Source of the DNA: Microbacterium sp. CGR2
GTDB taxonomy: Bacteria; Actinomycetota; Actinomycetes; Actinomycetales; Microbacteriaceae
Direction of reading: 5' to 3'
Assembly (NCBI RefSeq): GCF_003626735.1
Contig: NZ_RBHX01000001.1
Location: forward strand, 1,922,001-1,986,000
DNA: 64,000 nt
How positions within the stretch are numbered: position 1 is the first letter of the stretch; every line of letters begins with the position of its first letter. The notes below the pieces were generated by a model. That model was not told the origin of the DNA, did not search any database, and saw only the letters and a program-made list of their open reading frames with translations. This document shows positions 1 to 8,587 of the stretch, piece after piece. Made by a program: the position numbers and the translations under genes.

Positions 1-2
1 CG

Positions 3-122
3 CAGCAGACGGACAATGAACTCCGGTCCCGTGCGGCGGCGGCTAAGGAGCGCTTCACATGGGAGCGTGCTGTCGAGCCCGGGCTGCGCGCTCAACTCCT
101 GCGATTGGCAGGGCGTGAGTGA
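3..122 (+). CDS. Glycosyltransferase, C-terminal tail (partial)
   Basis: An open frame enters from the left edge and ends at a TGA at 120-122. Its last 39 residues include a stretch like KERFTWERAVEP, which resembles the C-terminal helix of GT-B (family 4) glycosyltransferases, where RF-W motifs precede the end. It lies 18 bases before a flippase gene on the same strand, which fits a polysaccharide locus. Only the tail is visible, so the family call rests on this short motif and on context. Confidence 0.5.
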   Translation, partial: QQTDNELRSRAAAAKERFTWERAVEPGLRAQLLRLAGRE

Positions 123-140
123 TGCAGGAGGTGCTCGAAG

Positions 141-1442
141 GTGAGCTTTTTCGCGCGCGTTAGGGCACTTGCCGGGGGCAAAGAGGTTCGTGGGGGCTCA
201 GTGCTGGTCCTCAGCTCCGTGGTCGCCCAGGCGATCACCCTGGTCGCGACTCCGATCCTGTCGCGCATCTATGAGCCTGCCGCTTTCGGCTATCTGACGC
301 TCGTGGTCTCGGTCACCGGCATGATTATCCCGGCTGTGGCGCTGAGGCTCGAATCCGCTCTCATGCTGCCCAAGGATGCACGGGAGGCTTCAGCGCTCCT
401 CTTCATGGGACTGACGGTTGCAGCTTTGATCAGTCTCCTGTCGGCAGGCGTCCTCGAGCTCTGCTTCGCTGCCGGGCTCCTGCGGCCGATGGCTGCCCTA
501 GCGGGCTTCAGCGCATGGGTTGGCGGCATCACCTTCTTCTCCGGCATCTTCGTGCTCTTCGGGCAGTTCGCCCTGCGGGTGCGAAACTACCCAGCCGTCG
601 CAGCCCGCAACGTCACCCAGGCCGCGACGACAGCACTCGCACAGGTCGGTGCAGCGTTGATCGCGCCGTCTGCGGTAGGACTCGTCGGCGGCTACGGGGC
701 GGGCCGCCTGGCGGGGGTGGTCCCACTCATCGGATCGGTGCGAGGCGAGATTCGTCGGTTCCAGCTTCGCGATGTGCGACGCATGGCCCGCGAGTACCGT
801 GCATTCCCGCTCCTCTTCGCGCCAGCTGCACTCATGAACGCCTCGGCGCTCGCCCTGCCGGTGTTGTTCGCGGGGATCTGGTTCAGTGTGGCCGACGCTG
901 GCCAATGGGGAATGGCGGAACGCATCCTCGCTGTCCCTCTCGTAGTCATTGCCACCGCGGTATCCCAGGTCGTCGAAGCGAGGCTCGCATTTCATGCAAG
1001 GTCCGATGCCCTCGGGAGCGCTTCTTATTACCTGAAGGTCTCGCTGCTCCTGCTCGCAGTGAGCGCCTTGGTAGGGGTCGCAGTTCTGCTCCTTGCGCCT
1101 CTTGTAGTTCCGTGGTTGCTCGGCGATGGGTGGGAGGACGCAGCCAGAATCATGCAGTTGCTTGTGCCGATGCTGGTCACGAGGCTCATAGCGAGTCCGC
1201 TCAGCAAAGCACTCGTCGTGGCGAAGTGGGCGAGAGTAAATCTGGTGCTCGACGCATCACGCTTGCTGCTGATTCTGGTCGTCCTGTTCTTGTGCACGGT
1301 GTGGGGTTCGAACATCTTCGAGTTGGTTCTCTTCACTTCACTCGCTTTCGCGCTGATTTACGCCGCCACCTGGTTGACGGGGCTCGCCGCGGCCCGACAC
1401 CTGGATCGTGGGAACGAGCCTCGCGCGGTGGCGGAGGTCTAG
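141..1442 (+). CDS. Wzx-like polysaccharide flippase (MATE/MOP superfamily)
   Basis: This 433-residue, highly hydrophobic protein has about 12 predicted membrane helices. The N-terminal region (GGSVLVLSS, then TPILSRIYEPAAFG) is the typical start of oligosaccharide flippases and lipopolysaccharide-biosynthesis membrane proteins, which move lipid-linked repeat units across the membrane. The GTG start is supported by an AGGAG at 126-130. The gene follows a glycosyltransferase tail and precedes a nucleotidyltransferase-like gene by 5 bases, so the three are probably one operon. Family membership is clear; the substrate is unknown. Confidence 0.8.
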   Translation: MSFFARVRALAGGKEVRGGSVLVLSSVVAQAITLVATPILSRIYEPAAFGYLTLVVSVTGMIIPAVALRLESALMLPKDAREASALLFMGLTVAALISLLSAGVLELCFAAGLLRPMAALAGFSAWVGGITFFSGIFVLFGQFALRVRNYPAVAARNVTQAATTALAQVGAALIAPSAVGLVGGYGAGRLAGVVPLIGSVRGEIRRFQLRDVRRMAREYRAFPLLFAPAALMNASALALPVLFAGIWFSVADAGQWGMAERILAVPLVVIATAVSQVVEARLAFHARSDALGSASYYLKVSLLLLAVSALVGVAVLLLAPLVVPWLLGDGWEDAARIMQLLVPMLVTRLIASPLSKALVVAKWARVNLVLDASRLLLILVVLFLCTVWGSNIFELVLFTSLAFALIYAATWLTGLAAARHLDRGNEPRAVAEV

Positions 1443-1447
1443 CAGCG

Positions 1448-2575
1448 ATGCAGCAGTGGTTCGCCGCCGGCAACGGCGCCCTCGATCTGTCTCAATCAGA
1501 CACAGTGGCCCGAGAATACGAGATCGCAGTGACGCCGATTGTCCCGGGTCCACCCGTGCTGCTGTTCGGAGAGGGCGCCGTGGTGTGGCGACAACTGGCG
1601 ACCGCTGAGGCGCCACCCCTCCGCCATGATGAGGGCGCGCTCGCCATCGTTCATGACCTGGAGCAGATGGGCCTCGCGGTCAAAGCCCCCAGCCATCCAG
1701 CGCGCTTATCGGCTCTACCTCGCCCCTGGCTCTCGTCCTTCAGACACGAACTTGTCTACGCCTTGCTGCAGCGGGTGGCGACGGCGGCTGGCATCGACAT
1801 GGTCTTCATCAAGGGGCCTACACTGCGCGCGCAAGGGCTTCGGGAGCGGGAGCATTCCGGAGACGTCGATTGCTGGGTGCTTCCAGGCGATGACATCCGT
1901 CTTGCCGCAGCCATGCGCTCCTGGGGATGGACACCACTGATACTGCCCTTCACTGGAACCACCATCGGTCACTCTCTCACTCTCGTCGCGGGTGAATGGG
2001 GGTGCGCGATCGATGTGCACACGTCGTTCCCCGGGATGCGTGCCCACCCTGATGAAGCCTTTCGACTGCTCCGCGAGTCTGCCGAACCGCGGAGCTTCGC
2101 CGGTGTGCGGGCGTGGACGCCGCCTCGCGACGTCCACGCGGTGTTGTCGGCGCTCCATGACATGCGACCGCACAACGGTGTGGCTCCATCCGACCACGCG
2201 GTCGAGAAGGCGTCCACGGTGCTATGTGCGGCAGGCCGCGGCGTAGTGACCGTCATTGATCGACTCGACGCCGGCTACGTTCTGCGTGCCCCGCTGGAGC
2301 GTTCGTTCGCAGAGGTAGCGAACCGTTACAACGACTCGTTACCACCGCGGGACTGGGGCCTGCGTATGGAGACCGCTTCGTCGCTGCGTCATCTCAAAAC
2401 CTTGAAGTTTGTGCCCGTGCGATACCGTCTCCGAGCACTAGTCCGGCTGGTCTGGCCAACTGTCGAAACGATGAGGATCGCGTTGGAAGATCCCCGCGCC
2501 ACTCATAGGACAGTGTTCTTCGCCCGCGTCAAACGAGTCGGAGTAAGCGCCAGAAAGCTGACCGCGCGGCGGTGA
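1448..2575 (+). CDS. PqqD-like plus nucleotidyltransferase-family protein
   Basis: The ATG at 1448 is 5 bases after the flippase stop and has a GGAGG in the flippase 3' end; the frame is open further upstream but that part is a shadow of the flippase. The 375-residue protein has two parts. Residues about 25-75 (EGAVVWRQL, then a helical HDEGALAIVHDLEQMGL) look like a PqqD/RRE-type winged helix. Residues about 110-260 resemble the NTP_transf_5 type of uncharacterised nucleotidyltransferase, with an FIKG motif, a GDVDCWV acidic motif and IDVHTSF. Substrate unknown. It may act with the HPr-kinase-like protein at 9806, which also carries a PqqD-like domain. Confidence 0.6.
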   Translation: MQQWFAAGNGALDLSQSDTVAREYEIAVTPIVPGPPVLLFGEGAVVWRQLATAEAPPLRHDEGALAIVHDLEQMGLAVKAPSHPARLSALPRPWLSSFRHELVYALLQRVATAAGIDMVFIKGPTLRAQGLREREHSGDVDCWVLPGDDIRLAAAMRSWGWTPLILPFTGTTIGHSLTLVAGEWGCAIDVHTSFPGMRAHPDEAFRLLRESAEPRSFAGVRAWTPPRDVHAVLSALHDMRPHNGVAPSDHAVEKASTVLCAAGRGVVTVIDRLDAGYVLRAPLERSFAEVANRYNDSLPPRDWGLRMETASSLRHLKTLKFVPVRYRLRALVRLVWPTVETMRIALEDPRATHRTVFFARVKRVGVSARKLTARR

Positions 2576-2629
2576 GGGCCGGATGGCGTCTGGGCACTAT
2601 CAGGAGTTTCGGTGCGCTCATGCGGTTGA

Positions 2630-4480
2630 ATGGACGGGATGACTAGCATGCACCAGAGCCGCGCCAGCTTGCGCGCAGATGAGAATCGGAAGCAGTCCCG
2701 GCGTACCCGGCGGCGGCGGTGGGTGTGGCTTGCCGTCGGTGTCGTGGTGCTCGTCATCGCGGTTGCTGCCGCGCTGTCTGCTGTCGCGGCATCCAAGGCG
2801 CTCTCTGTACGGGATGCGTTGACTCCTGCGGTCCCTATCGCGAGCGGGATACCGGCAAAGGTGCTCGCGGGTGATGTTGAGGGAGCCGCGGCGGACGCGG
2901 CATCGCTGAAGAAGCTTTCAACAGAGGCCGTCGCGTTCACAGAAGGTGATGACTGGCGATTGGCCGAGATGGTTCCGGGCGTGGGGCAGAACCTCGCCGC
3001 GGTCCGGACAGCCGCAGAGAGTATCGACGAAGTCGCGGACTTCTCAGTGGAGTCGTTGCCCGACCTCGATCTCACCGCGTTCCGACCGGTCGACGGCGCG
3101 ATCGATCTCACGGCAATTCACCGATTGGAAGGCGTCGTGACCGCTGGAGCGAACGCGTTCGCAGGCGTCAGCGCCAGAATCGATGCCGCAGACCGCACGT
3201 TCCTCCTGCCGCCGGTCGTGGAGGCCCTCGAAACGTTGGACGCCGCAGTTGCGGGGGTCGACGAGACACTCGGAACGCTGTCGCCCATTCTCGAAGTGCT
3301 TCCGGGGGCTCTTGGTGAGGGCGCACCCCGAACGTATCTGTTGATGTTTCAGGGCAACTCGGAGCTTCGAGCGGCGGGCGGAAACCCAGCGGCCCTCGCG
3401 CTCGTTACTGCTACGGACGGGCGTATCGAACTCACGACCCAGGCTACGAGCGTGCAGTTCGCCAATGCGCGACCCGAGAGCATCGCTCCGCTCGATGCGG
3501 AAACCGAGCACCTCTACTCCGACATCATCGGCCGTTGGATACCGAACATGACAGCCACGCCGGATTTCCCCACCACTGTCGAGATCATGCGCGCCTGGTG
3601 GGCCGATGAAGGTCTTCCGCCGTTTGACGATGTCATCGCGACCGACCCGGTCGCGCTGTCCTACATCATGAACGCGACAGGGCCGATCCCTCTTGAGACC
3701 GGCGAGACGCTCACGAGTGAGAATGCCGTTCCCTTGCTGCTCAACGAGGTGTACTTCAAGTATGGGGATGGAAGCGACCAGAATCCGCAGGACCTCTTCT
3801 TCGCCTCAGCAGCCGCACAGATCTTCGCGAAGATCACGTCGGGCGTCGACAACCCGCTCGCTTTCTTTGATGCCCTAGGGAAAGCGAGCGACGAGGGGCG
3901 TATGAAGATCTGGTCGTCGAACCCCGAAATCGGGGACATGATCTCTGGAACCAAACTCTCAGGTACGCTTCCCACTACGAACGCAGACAAGACGGTCGCC
4001 GGAGTGTTCTTCAACGACACGACTGGTGCAAAGACCGACTACTACGCAGACGCGAGCGTGGTGTCGAGCACGAATCAGTGCACCTCGTCCGGTGCGCCGG
4101 AGTTCGCGCAAACGATCACACTTGCGAACAACATCACGCCGGAGCAGGCCGCAGACCTCCCCTACTTCATCACAGGACCGCACTACCAACCCGGCCTCAT
4201 TGCGACCGACGTCGTTGTATACACTCCGGTCGGCGCGACGATCGAGTCGTGGAAGGTAGACGGGGCACAGAGCGCCACACTGGTGTCTGAGGGAACGCAT
4301 CTCGGACGCTCCGCCGTTCGCATCAGCGTCATTCTCACGCCTCAGACCGCGGCGACCATCAGCGTCGCCATGAAGGGCGCCGAAGGAACGACGGGTGGCG
4401 AGTACGGGGCCTACGACGTGTGGACGACCCCAATGGTGCGAGATACCCCCGTGACCCTGGAGCCCTCCAGCTGCGGCTGA
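2630..4480 (+). CDS. DUF4012-family membrane-anchored protein
   Basis: This 616-residue protein has a basic N-terminus, one membrane helix at about residues 30-52 and a large extracellular region. The motif LMFQGNSELRAAGGNPAALA at about residue 240 and the following layout match the DUF4012 family. These proteins are common in actinobacterial exopolysaccharide loci and are related to LytR/CpsA-type surface proteins only by context. The start is uncertain: ATGs at 2630, 2639 and 2648 are in frame, and the clearest AGGAG (2602-2606) is too far upstream for any of them. Function is not known. Confidence 0.7.
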   Translation: MDGMTSMHQSRASLRADENRKQSRRTRRRRWVWLAVGVVVLVIAVAAALSAVAASKALSVRDALTPAVPIASGIPAKVLAGDVEGAAADAASLKKLSTEAVAFTEGDDWRLAEMVPGVGQNLAAVRTAAESIDEVADFSVESLPDLDLTAFRPVDGAIDLTAIHRLEGVVTAGANAFAGVSARIDAADRTFLLPPVVEALETLDAAVAGVDETLGTLSPILEVLPGALGEGAPRTYLLMFQGNSELRAAGGNPAALALVTATDGRIELTTQATSVQFANARPESIAPLDAETEHLYSDIIGRWIPNMTATPDFPTTVEIMRAWWADEGLPPFDDVIATDPVALSYIMNATGPIPLETGETLTSENAVPLLLNEVYFKYGDGSDQNPQDLFFASAAAQIFAKITSGVDNPLAFFDALGKASDEGRMKIWSSNPEIGDMISGTKLSGTLPTTNADKTVAGVFFNDTTGAKTDYYADASVVSSTNQCTSSGAPEFAQTITLANNITPEQAADLPYFITGPHYQPGLIATDVVVYTPVGATIESWKVDGAQSATLVSEGTHLGRSAVRISVILTPQTAATISVAMKGAEGTTGGEYGAYDVWTTPMVRDTPVTLEPSSCG

Positions 4481-4572
4481 TCGGAAAGCGCTCGGGTCGA
4501 CCACCGCAGTTGCGCGCGGAACACCCCGTCGGTAGACGAGAACGGTGAGGCCGACCCAGTCGGGTGCTGGTG

Positions 4573-5697
4573 TTACGCAGCGCCCGGCAGCTCGGCCTCT
4601 ACTGGCGCAGAAGTGTAACGCTTCCGATTGAGGGCCGGTCTCTCGACGAGGTGCCACGACGCGAACGCGATCAGGCCAGAGATGAGCATCACGCCGACGA
4701 CGAGAAGAGTGCCGTCGACCGCCCACTCGCGAGCGCCCCACGTGACGAGGTAGTTCACCACGATCATGTGCCAGATGTAGACACTGAAGCTGAGATCGCC
4801 GATGCGCGCTGTGAACCGACCCAGCACTTGGGGGCCGTTGTAGCCGAACCAAATCACCGCGTAGGAGAGAGGAACGGCAGCAATTGCGTTCGCGATGAAA
4901 GATGCCCCCGTATCCATGGGAAGTTTCGCGATAGCGAAGTAGAGGACAACGGCGGCGACGGCGATCCAGCCGCTCTCCTTCACCTTCGGCCAGAAATATG
5001 ACCAGGCAATGCCGATCGCGAACCACCACAGGTATGGTGCGAAAGTGACGCCGAAAACCTTCCATGCCAGCGATGCGGTAGAAGTCGCCCCCGCAAGCCC
5101 ATAAGCGATTACGCCCAACGCTGCCACCGAAAGCAAAGCCGATAGCATCCAGCGTCGCCCCTTCCACGCGGCGAACAGAACTATGGCAGGGACGATCACG
5201 TAGAAGGACACTTCGACCGGGATCGTCCAGAGGCTCCCGTTGATGACACCGATTCCGAAGTCATCCAGCATCGGCGGTGACCACACCGGGATGAGAAGCA
5301 AGTTCGACGCGGCGAACGCCGCGAACTGCACGGACAGCAGCTGTCCGGATGCGACGATTCCGGTCGCGAGCAGCAACAGCACAAGAACGGCGAAGTATGC
5401 GTAGATCGCCGGAAGGATTCGGAGTGCTCGGTTTCGGTAGAAATCCCGCCACGGTCGGTTCCGAGTGTGAGCGTTCGCGCCTGAGCGATAGACCATCATT
5501 CCGGAGAGGATGAAGAACATCGCAACCCCGCCGTTGAACCAGAGACTGTCGCTCGGGTGGTGCCACAAGAACGCGGCATCGAGGTGGTGCACGGAATGTT
5601 CGACGACGACCGAGAGGGCTGCTACCAAGCGAAGGAAGTCAAAGGTGTTCTGACGCCGGGCGGATTCTGCTACGAGCTCTACGCTGTTGCTTCGCAT
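4573..5697 (-). CDS. Acyltransferase 3 (OafA/YrhL-like) membrane protein
   Basis: This 374-residue protein has about 10 membrane helices. The opening FDFLRLVAALSVVVEHSVHH has the arginine and histidine typical of membrane acyltransferase 3 proteins, which O-acylate surface sugars. The end carries FSVYIWHMIVV, the usual late-helix motif. A GGAGGGG lies just before the ATG. It converges with the DUF4012 gene and diverges from the Wzy-like gene. It probably decorates the exopolysaccharide with acetyl or related groups. Confidence 0.8.
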   Translation of the reverse strand: MRSNSVELVAESARRQNTFDFLRLVAALSVVVEHSVHHLDAAFLWHHPSDSLWFNGGVAMFFILSGMMVYRSGANAHTRNRPWRDFYRNRALRILPAIYAYFAVLVLLLLATGIVASGQLLSVQFAAFAASNLLLIPVWSPPMLDDFGIGVINGSLWTIPVEVSFYVIVPAIVLFAAWKGRRWMLSALLSVAALGVIAYGLAGATSTASLAWKVFGVTFAPYLWWFAIGIAWSYFWPKVKESGWIAVAAVVLYFAIAKLPMDTGASFIANAIAAVPLSYAVIWFGYNGPQVLGRFTARIGDLSFSVYIWHMIVVNYLVTWGAREWAVDGTLLVVGVMLISGLIAFASWHLVERPALNRKRYTSAPVEAELPGAA

Positions 5698-5736
5698 ACC
5701 CCTCCATTGCTTGTCGCGGGATCAGCGTACGCAATG

Positions 5737-5742
5737 TAGTCT
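5737..5742 (+). promoter_or_regulatory. Leaderless -10 (TAGTCT) for the Wzy-like gene
   Basis: TAGTCT ends exactly 6 nt before the GTG at 5749, which places the transcript start at or next to the start codon. No Shine-Dalgarno sequence is visible. Confidence 0.5.
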
Positions 5743-5748
5743 CGGGTA

Positions 5749-6990
5749 GTGCCGAAGACCAAGACGACCTCCAGCGAACGCGGTGGAAACTCGGTCATCG
5801 GACCCGCTGCGTTGGCGATCCTGATCTGGGCCGGAAGCCTCAAAGAAACCTTACTCTTCTCGTGGGTGCCCGCCGACCTCACCTTGCTCATGGCAGCGCT
5901 CGTGGGGCTCTCGATCATCAACTCGCGGGTTCGGGGCGGCGCGGCCGGCCAAGCTGTCGTGGCGCCGTACGCGATCTTCGTCGCATTGTTCCTTCCCGCG
6001 GTGCTCCTTACTCAATTGCCGACCTCGTACGCGAACTCGAAGATCGTCACGCTCTTCACAATCACGTTGGTACTCGCGATCGCGCCGTTCTACCTGTTGC
6101 GGTCGGTGCGGCAGCGTCAAGTATTCCTCTTCACGCTCACTGTCCTTGGGATACTCGCCGCCGCCAACCTCGTGCTCGCTCCCACAGTCGTTGAGGGCTC
6201 TCTGGGTGGGCGTCTGGTGCTCGAAGGGTCGAATACCATCGCTGTCTCCCGCGTTGTATTCGCTGCCGTGGTCGTGCTTCTGGTCGGCTCGACCATCAAG
6301 GGGCAAACAGCCCGGCGCCGCATCCTCATGTCTGCAGGGGCGGTCGCTCTGACGTTGATCGCCACGCTCACCGGTAGCCGAGGACCAGTCGTTGCCGCCG
6401 CGGTCGCCCTCGCTGTCGTGCTGATGACGGCAGTGGCCTATCGGAAGTACCGCGTGCGCGCCATCCTCGGGTTTGTCGCCGTCGCCGGCATTGGCCTCTG
6501 GTATGTGCTGCAGTCGTCACAGAGTGAGGGAGTGGCGCGAATAGTCGGCTCGCTCACCGGCGAAGAAGGGGGCGTGCCCGACGCGCGGGTCTCCATCTGG
6601 ACCTATGCGCTGCAGTTGATCGAGGCCAAGCCCTTCGGCCGCGGGTGGGGAAGCTTCGACTTCGCCGGCGCTCCTTACCCGCACAACCTCCTGCTTGAGA
6701 TCGGCGTCGAGGCAGGCCTCATCGTGCTGGCAGTGGTCATCGTGCTCCTCGTCGCCACCATTGTGCGTGGATCCCGCGTCGCAACGGACTGGCAGACGAC
6801 GGCACTATTCGGCCTCTTCGTGTTCGCGCTCGCGAACGCGATGGTATCCGCCGATCTCAATGGAAACCGACTACTGACGGTGACCGCGTTTGCGGTATGG
6901 GCGGTAACCTACACCAAGCGCAAGGAGTTCGGAGATGAGGCGTTGCTGCCGTCCTCCACTCCACGATCGATGAGCTTACGCTCCGCCTGA
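5749..6990 (+). CDS. O-antigen polymerase/ligase-like (Wzy/WaaL) membrane protein
   Basis: This 413-residue polytopic protein has about 11 helices. The periplasmic-loop motif PYPHNLLLEIGVEAGL near residues 307-322 is the hallmark of O-antigen ligase and Wzy_C polymerases, and PDARVSIWTYALQ just before it is also typical. These enzymes join or polymerise undecaprenyl-linked sugar units outside the membrane. The GTG start at 5749 is supported by the 6-nt spacing from a -10 hexamer. Polymerase versus ligase cannot be decided from sequence alone. Confidence 0.75.
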   Translation: MPKTKTTSSERGGNSVIGPAALAILIWAGSLKETLLFSWVPADLTLLMAALVGLSIINSRVRGGAAGQAVVAPYAIFVALFLPAVLLTQLPTSYANSKIVTLFTITLVLAIAPFYLLRSVRQRQVFLFTLTVLGILAAANLVLAPTVVEGSLGGRLVLEGSNTIAVSRVVFAAVVVLLVGSTIKGQTARRRILMSAGAVALTLIATLTGSRGPVVAAAVALAVVLMTAVAYRKYRVRAILGFVAVAGIGLWYVLQSSQSEGVARIVGSLTGEEGGVPDARVSIWTYALQLIEAKPFGRGWGSFDFAGAPYPHNLLLEIGVEAGLIVLAVVIVLLVATIVRGSRVATDWQTTALFGLFVFALANAMVSADLNGNRLLTVTAFAVWAVTYTKRKEFGDEALLPSSTPRSMSLRSA

Positions 6991-7034
6991 AGTCTGCTCG
7001 AGGCGTGTGCCGAGCACGTGCAGCAACCTCGGCC

Positions 7035-7820
7035 TCATCCGAGCGTGTCCGCAACGGTCTCCGCCCAGAGCCGGGACCCGATTTCGTTCGGGTGAGCAGC
7101 ATCGCGCATCAGGTCAGTCGCCCATTGCGGGTCGGCGATAAATGCCGCGTAAACGTCGATGGTAGGGACGTCGTGCAGGCGCGCCCATTCGGCTACGCTC
7201 CTCCTGCCGTGGTCTGACTCCGCCGCCTGCGCGCCGGTTCCAGGGTTCTGAAGTGTTGCAGCCAGCGCGGCGGAGCTTCCCCAGCGAGCAAGCGCGGCTG
7301 TTGTCAGTTTTTGCAGAGCAGTCCCGGTCGGCAGCGTTCCGTCGTTGTGACCAAAGTTGTAGATGATTAGATTTGGCGACTCCGGCTGCAACTTCTCGAG
7401 AATCGGCAGCGCCGCGTCGGCAGGTTGTCCGGGAACCGAGCCGTTCCAGATCACCACCTCACGCTCGCCGCGGCCGTAAACGACTCGCTTCTTATACGCG
7501 CCGGCCGTCGGATCCCAAAAATTCACGACCACCGTGGCGTCGTTCCTCGTCAGGTGCTCAGCCCAGCCAGCCACCCATTCATCCGTGTCGTTGCCCGTCG
7601 AATCTCCGATGACGCTGATGACCACGCGGTCGTCGTTGGCAATGACGTCGCGGACTGCATCGACGCCGGAATGCTCGAGGCTCGGGCGAGTAGACGGCCG
7701 CGGGTCAGGTGCGGTGCACGCGGTCAAGGTACCGACCGTGAACGCGAGCAGAGCAGCAGAGGCACTCAGGCCGAACCGCCTTGGAAGCCCACCGACGTGA
7801 CATCTCCACCGCCCGCTCAT
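7035..7820 (-). CDS. SGNH/GDSL-type hydrolase lipoprotein
   Basis: The 261-residue form starts at ATG 7820 and has a signal peptide ending in a lipobox-like LTAC (cysteine near residue 35). SGNH blocks are visible: VISVIGDSTG (nucleophile serine), YNFGHNDG (block III) and DAAHPNEIG (catalytic Asp and His). Such enzymes act as esterases or acetyl-transfer partners on cell-surface glycans. The frame is open to 7973, but a TATCGT hexamer 6 nt before 7820 and the position of the lipoprotein signal favour the shorter form. It follows lepB on the same strand by 38 bases. Confidence 0.75.
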   Translation of the reverse strand: MSGRWRCHVGGLPRRFGLSASAALLAFTVGTLTACTAPDPRPSTRPSLEHSGVDAVRDVIANDDRVVISVIGDSTGNDTDEWVAGWAEHLTRNDATVVVNFWDPTAGAYKKRVVYGRGEREVVIWNGSVPGQPADAALPILEKLQPESPNLIIYNFGHNDGTLPTGTALQKLTTAALARWGSSAALAATLQNPGTGAQAAESDHGRRSVAEWARLHDVPTIDVYAAFIADPQWATDLMRDAAHPNEIGSRLWAETVADTLG

Positions 7821-7826
7821 CGGTGA

Positions 7827-7832
7827 ACGATA
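7827..7832 (-). promoter_or_regulatory. Leaderless -10 (TATCGT) for the SGNH gene
   Basis: On the minus strand TATCGT ends 6 nt before the ATG at 7820. This spacing decides the start over the longer open frame. Confidence 0.45.
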
Positions 7833-7858
7833 CCGGCTGGTTTCTTCCCCACGGACGC

Positions 7859-8539
7859 TCACGGACCACCCCAACGGGACACGGGCCAAAGTATCGGTCC
7901 CGCCTTGCCGAAAACGGATTCCCTCGTCATCCACCGCCAGCAGTTCGCTTCCGGGGTCTCGGTGCCGCGGCACGCGAACACGGAATCGGCAGAGTTCGCC
8001 CGGCTATCGCCGAGCACGAGATACGAGCCCTCCGGCACAGTCACTTTCGCAAAGCACCTCGACGACAGAGGTGAGGACGTGCAGTCGAGCTCGCCGCTCA
8101 GGAAACGGAGGTCACTGACGACGTAGGGCTCGTGTAGGGGCTCGCCGTCGACGAGTACGGCACCCTCGGCATCGCAGCATTCCACGGTCTGCCCTGGTGC
8201 GCCGATGACCCGCTTCACCATGACGTAGGGCCGGATGCCGGTCGCCTCACCCATCCACTGCATGGCACCGGTGAACCAGTTGCCGGCGGCCGGCTTCTCG
8301 CCCCAGCTCTGCCCCGGCCGAAACACAACGATGTCTCCCTGTGCGGGGTCCGAGCCGATGTAGGCGAGCCTGTTCACCACGAGCCGATCGCCCTGTTCCA
8401 GAGTCGGCGACATGGAGCCCGATGACGGTTGCCCGACGAAAGCCACGATGATCACGGTGAGCAGCAACGCCAGAGACACATTGACCCACACACCGATCCG
8501 GCGACGCGGACGCGGAGCGGAAGCCTCGTCAATGGTCAT
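7859..8539 (-). CDS. lepB: Signal peptidase I
   Basis: This 226-residue type I signal peptidase has one N-terminal membrane helix (about residues 17-38) followed by SGSMSPTLEQGDRLVVNRL, which carries the catalytic serine. The lysine box is YVMVKRVIGAPG, and LVLGDSRANSADS is the conserved box E. The ATG at 8539 has a GGAGA upstream; the open frame extends far further but only as antisense to the next gene. An insertion holding a Cys-Cys pair (ECCDAEG) and more cysteines further on suggests disulphides in the extracellular part. Its place inside a polysaccharide locus suggests a second, locus-specific copy. Confidence 0.85.
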   Translation of the reverse strand: MTIDEASAPRPRRRIGVWVNVSLALLLTVIIVAFVGQPSSGSMSPTLEQGDRLVVNRLAYIGSDPAQGDIVVFRPGQSWGEKPAAGNWFTGAMQWMGEATGIRPYVMVKRVIGAPGQTVECCDAEGAVLVDGEPLHEPYVVSDLRFLSGELDCTSSPLSSRCFAKVTVPEGSYLVLGDSRANSADSVFACRGTETPEANCWRWMTRESVFGKAGPILWPVSRWGGP

Positions 8540-8571
8540 CTCGGTCTCCAGGTCGCGCGCGCGGGGTTCGG

Positions 8572-8581
8572 ACAATACTCT
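8572..8581. promoter_or_regulatory. Overlapping divergent -10 elements (lepB / DUF418-like gene)
   Basis: TACTCT (8576-8581, plus strand) ends 6 nt before the ATG at 8588, giving a leaderless transcript. TATTGT (8577 to 8572, minus strand) could serve lepB. The two hexamers share two bases, so the two directions may exclude each other. Confidence 0.4.
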
Positions 8582-8587
8582 CAGGGA

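Noticed and set aside
515..1447. Long upstream extension of the nucleotidyltransferase frame
   Set aside because: This part overlaps the flippase in another frame and has shadow composition; ATG 1448 with its own ribosome-binding site is preferred.
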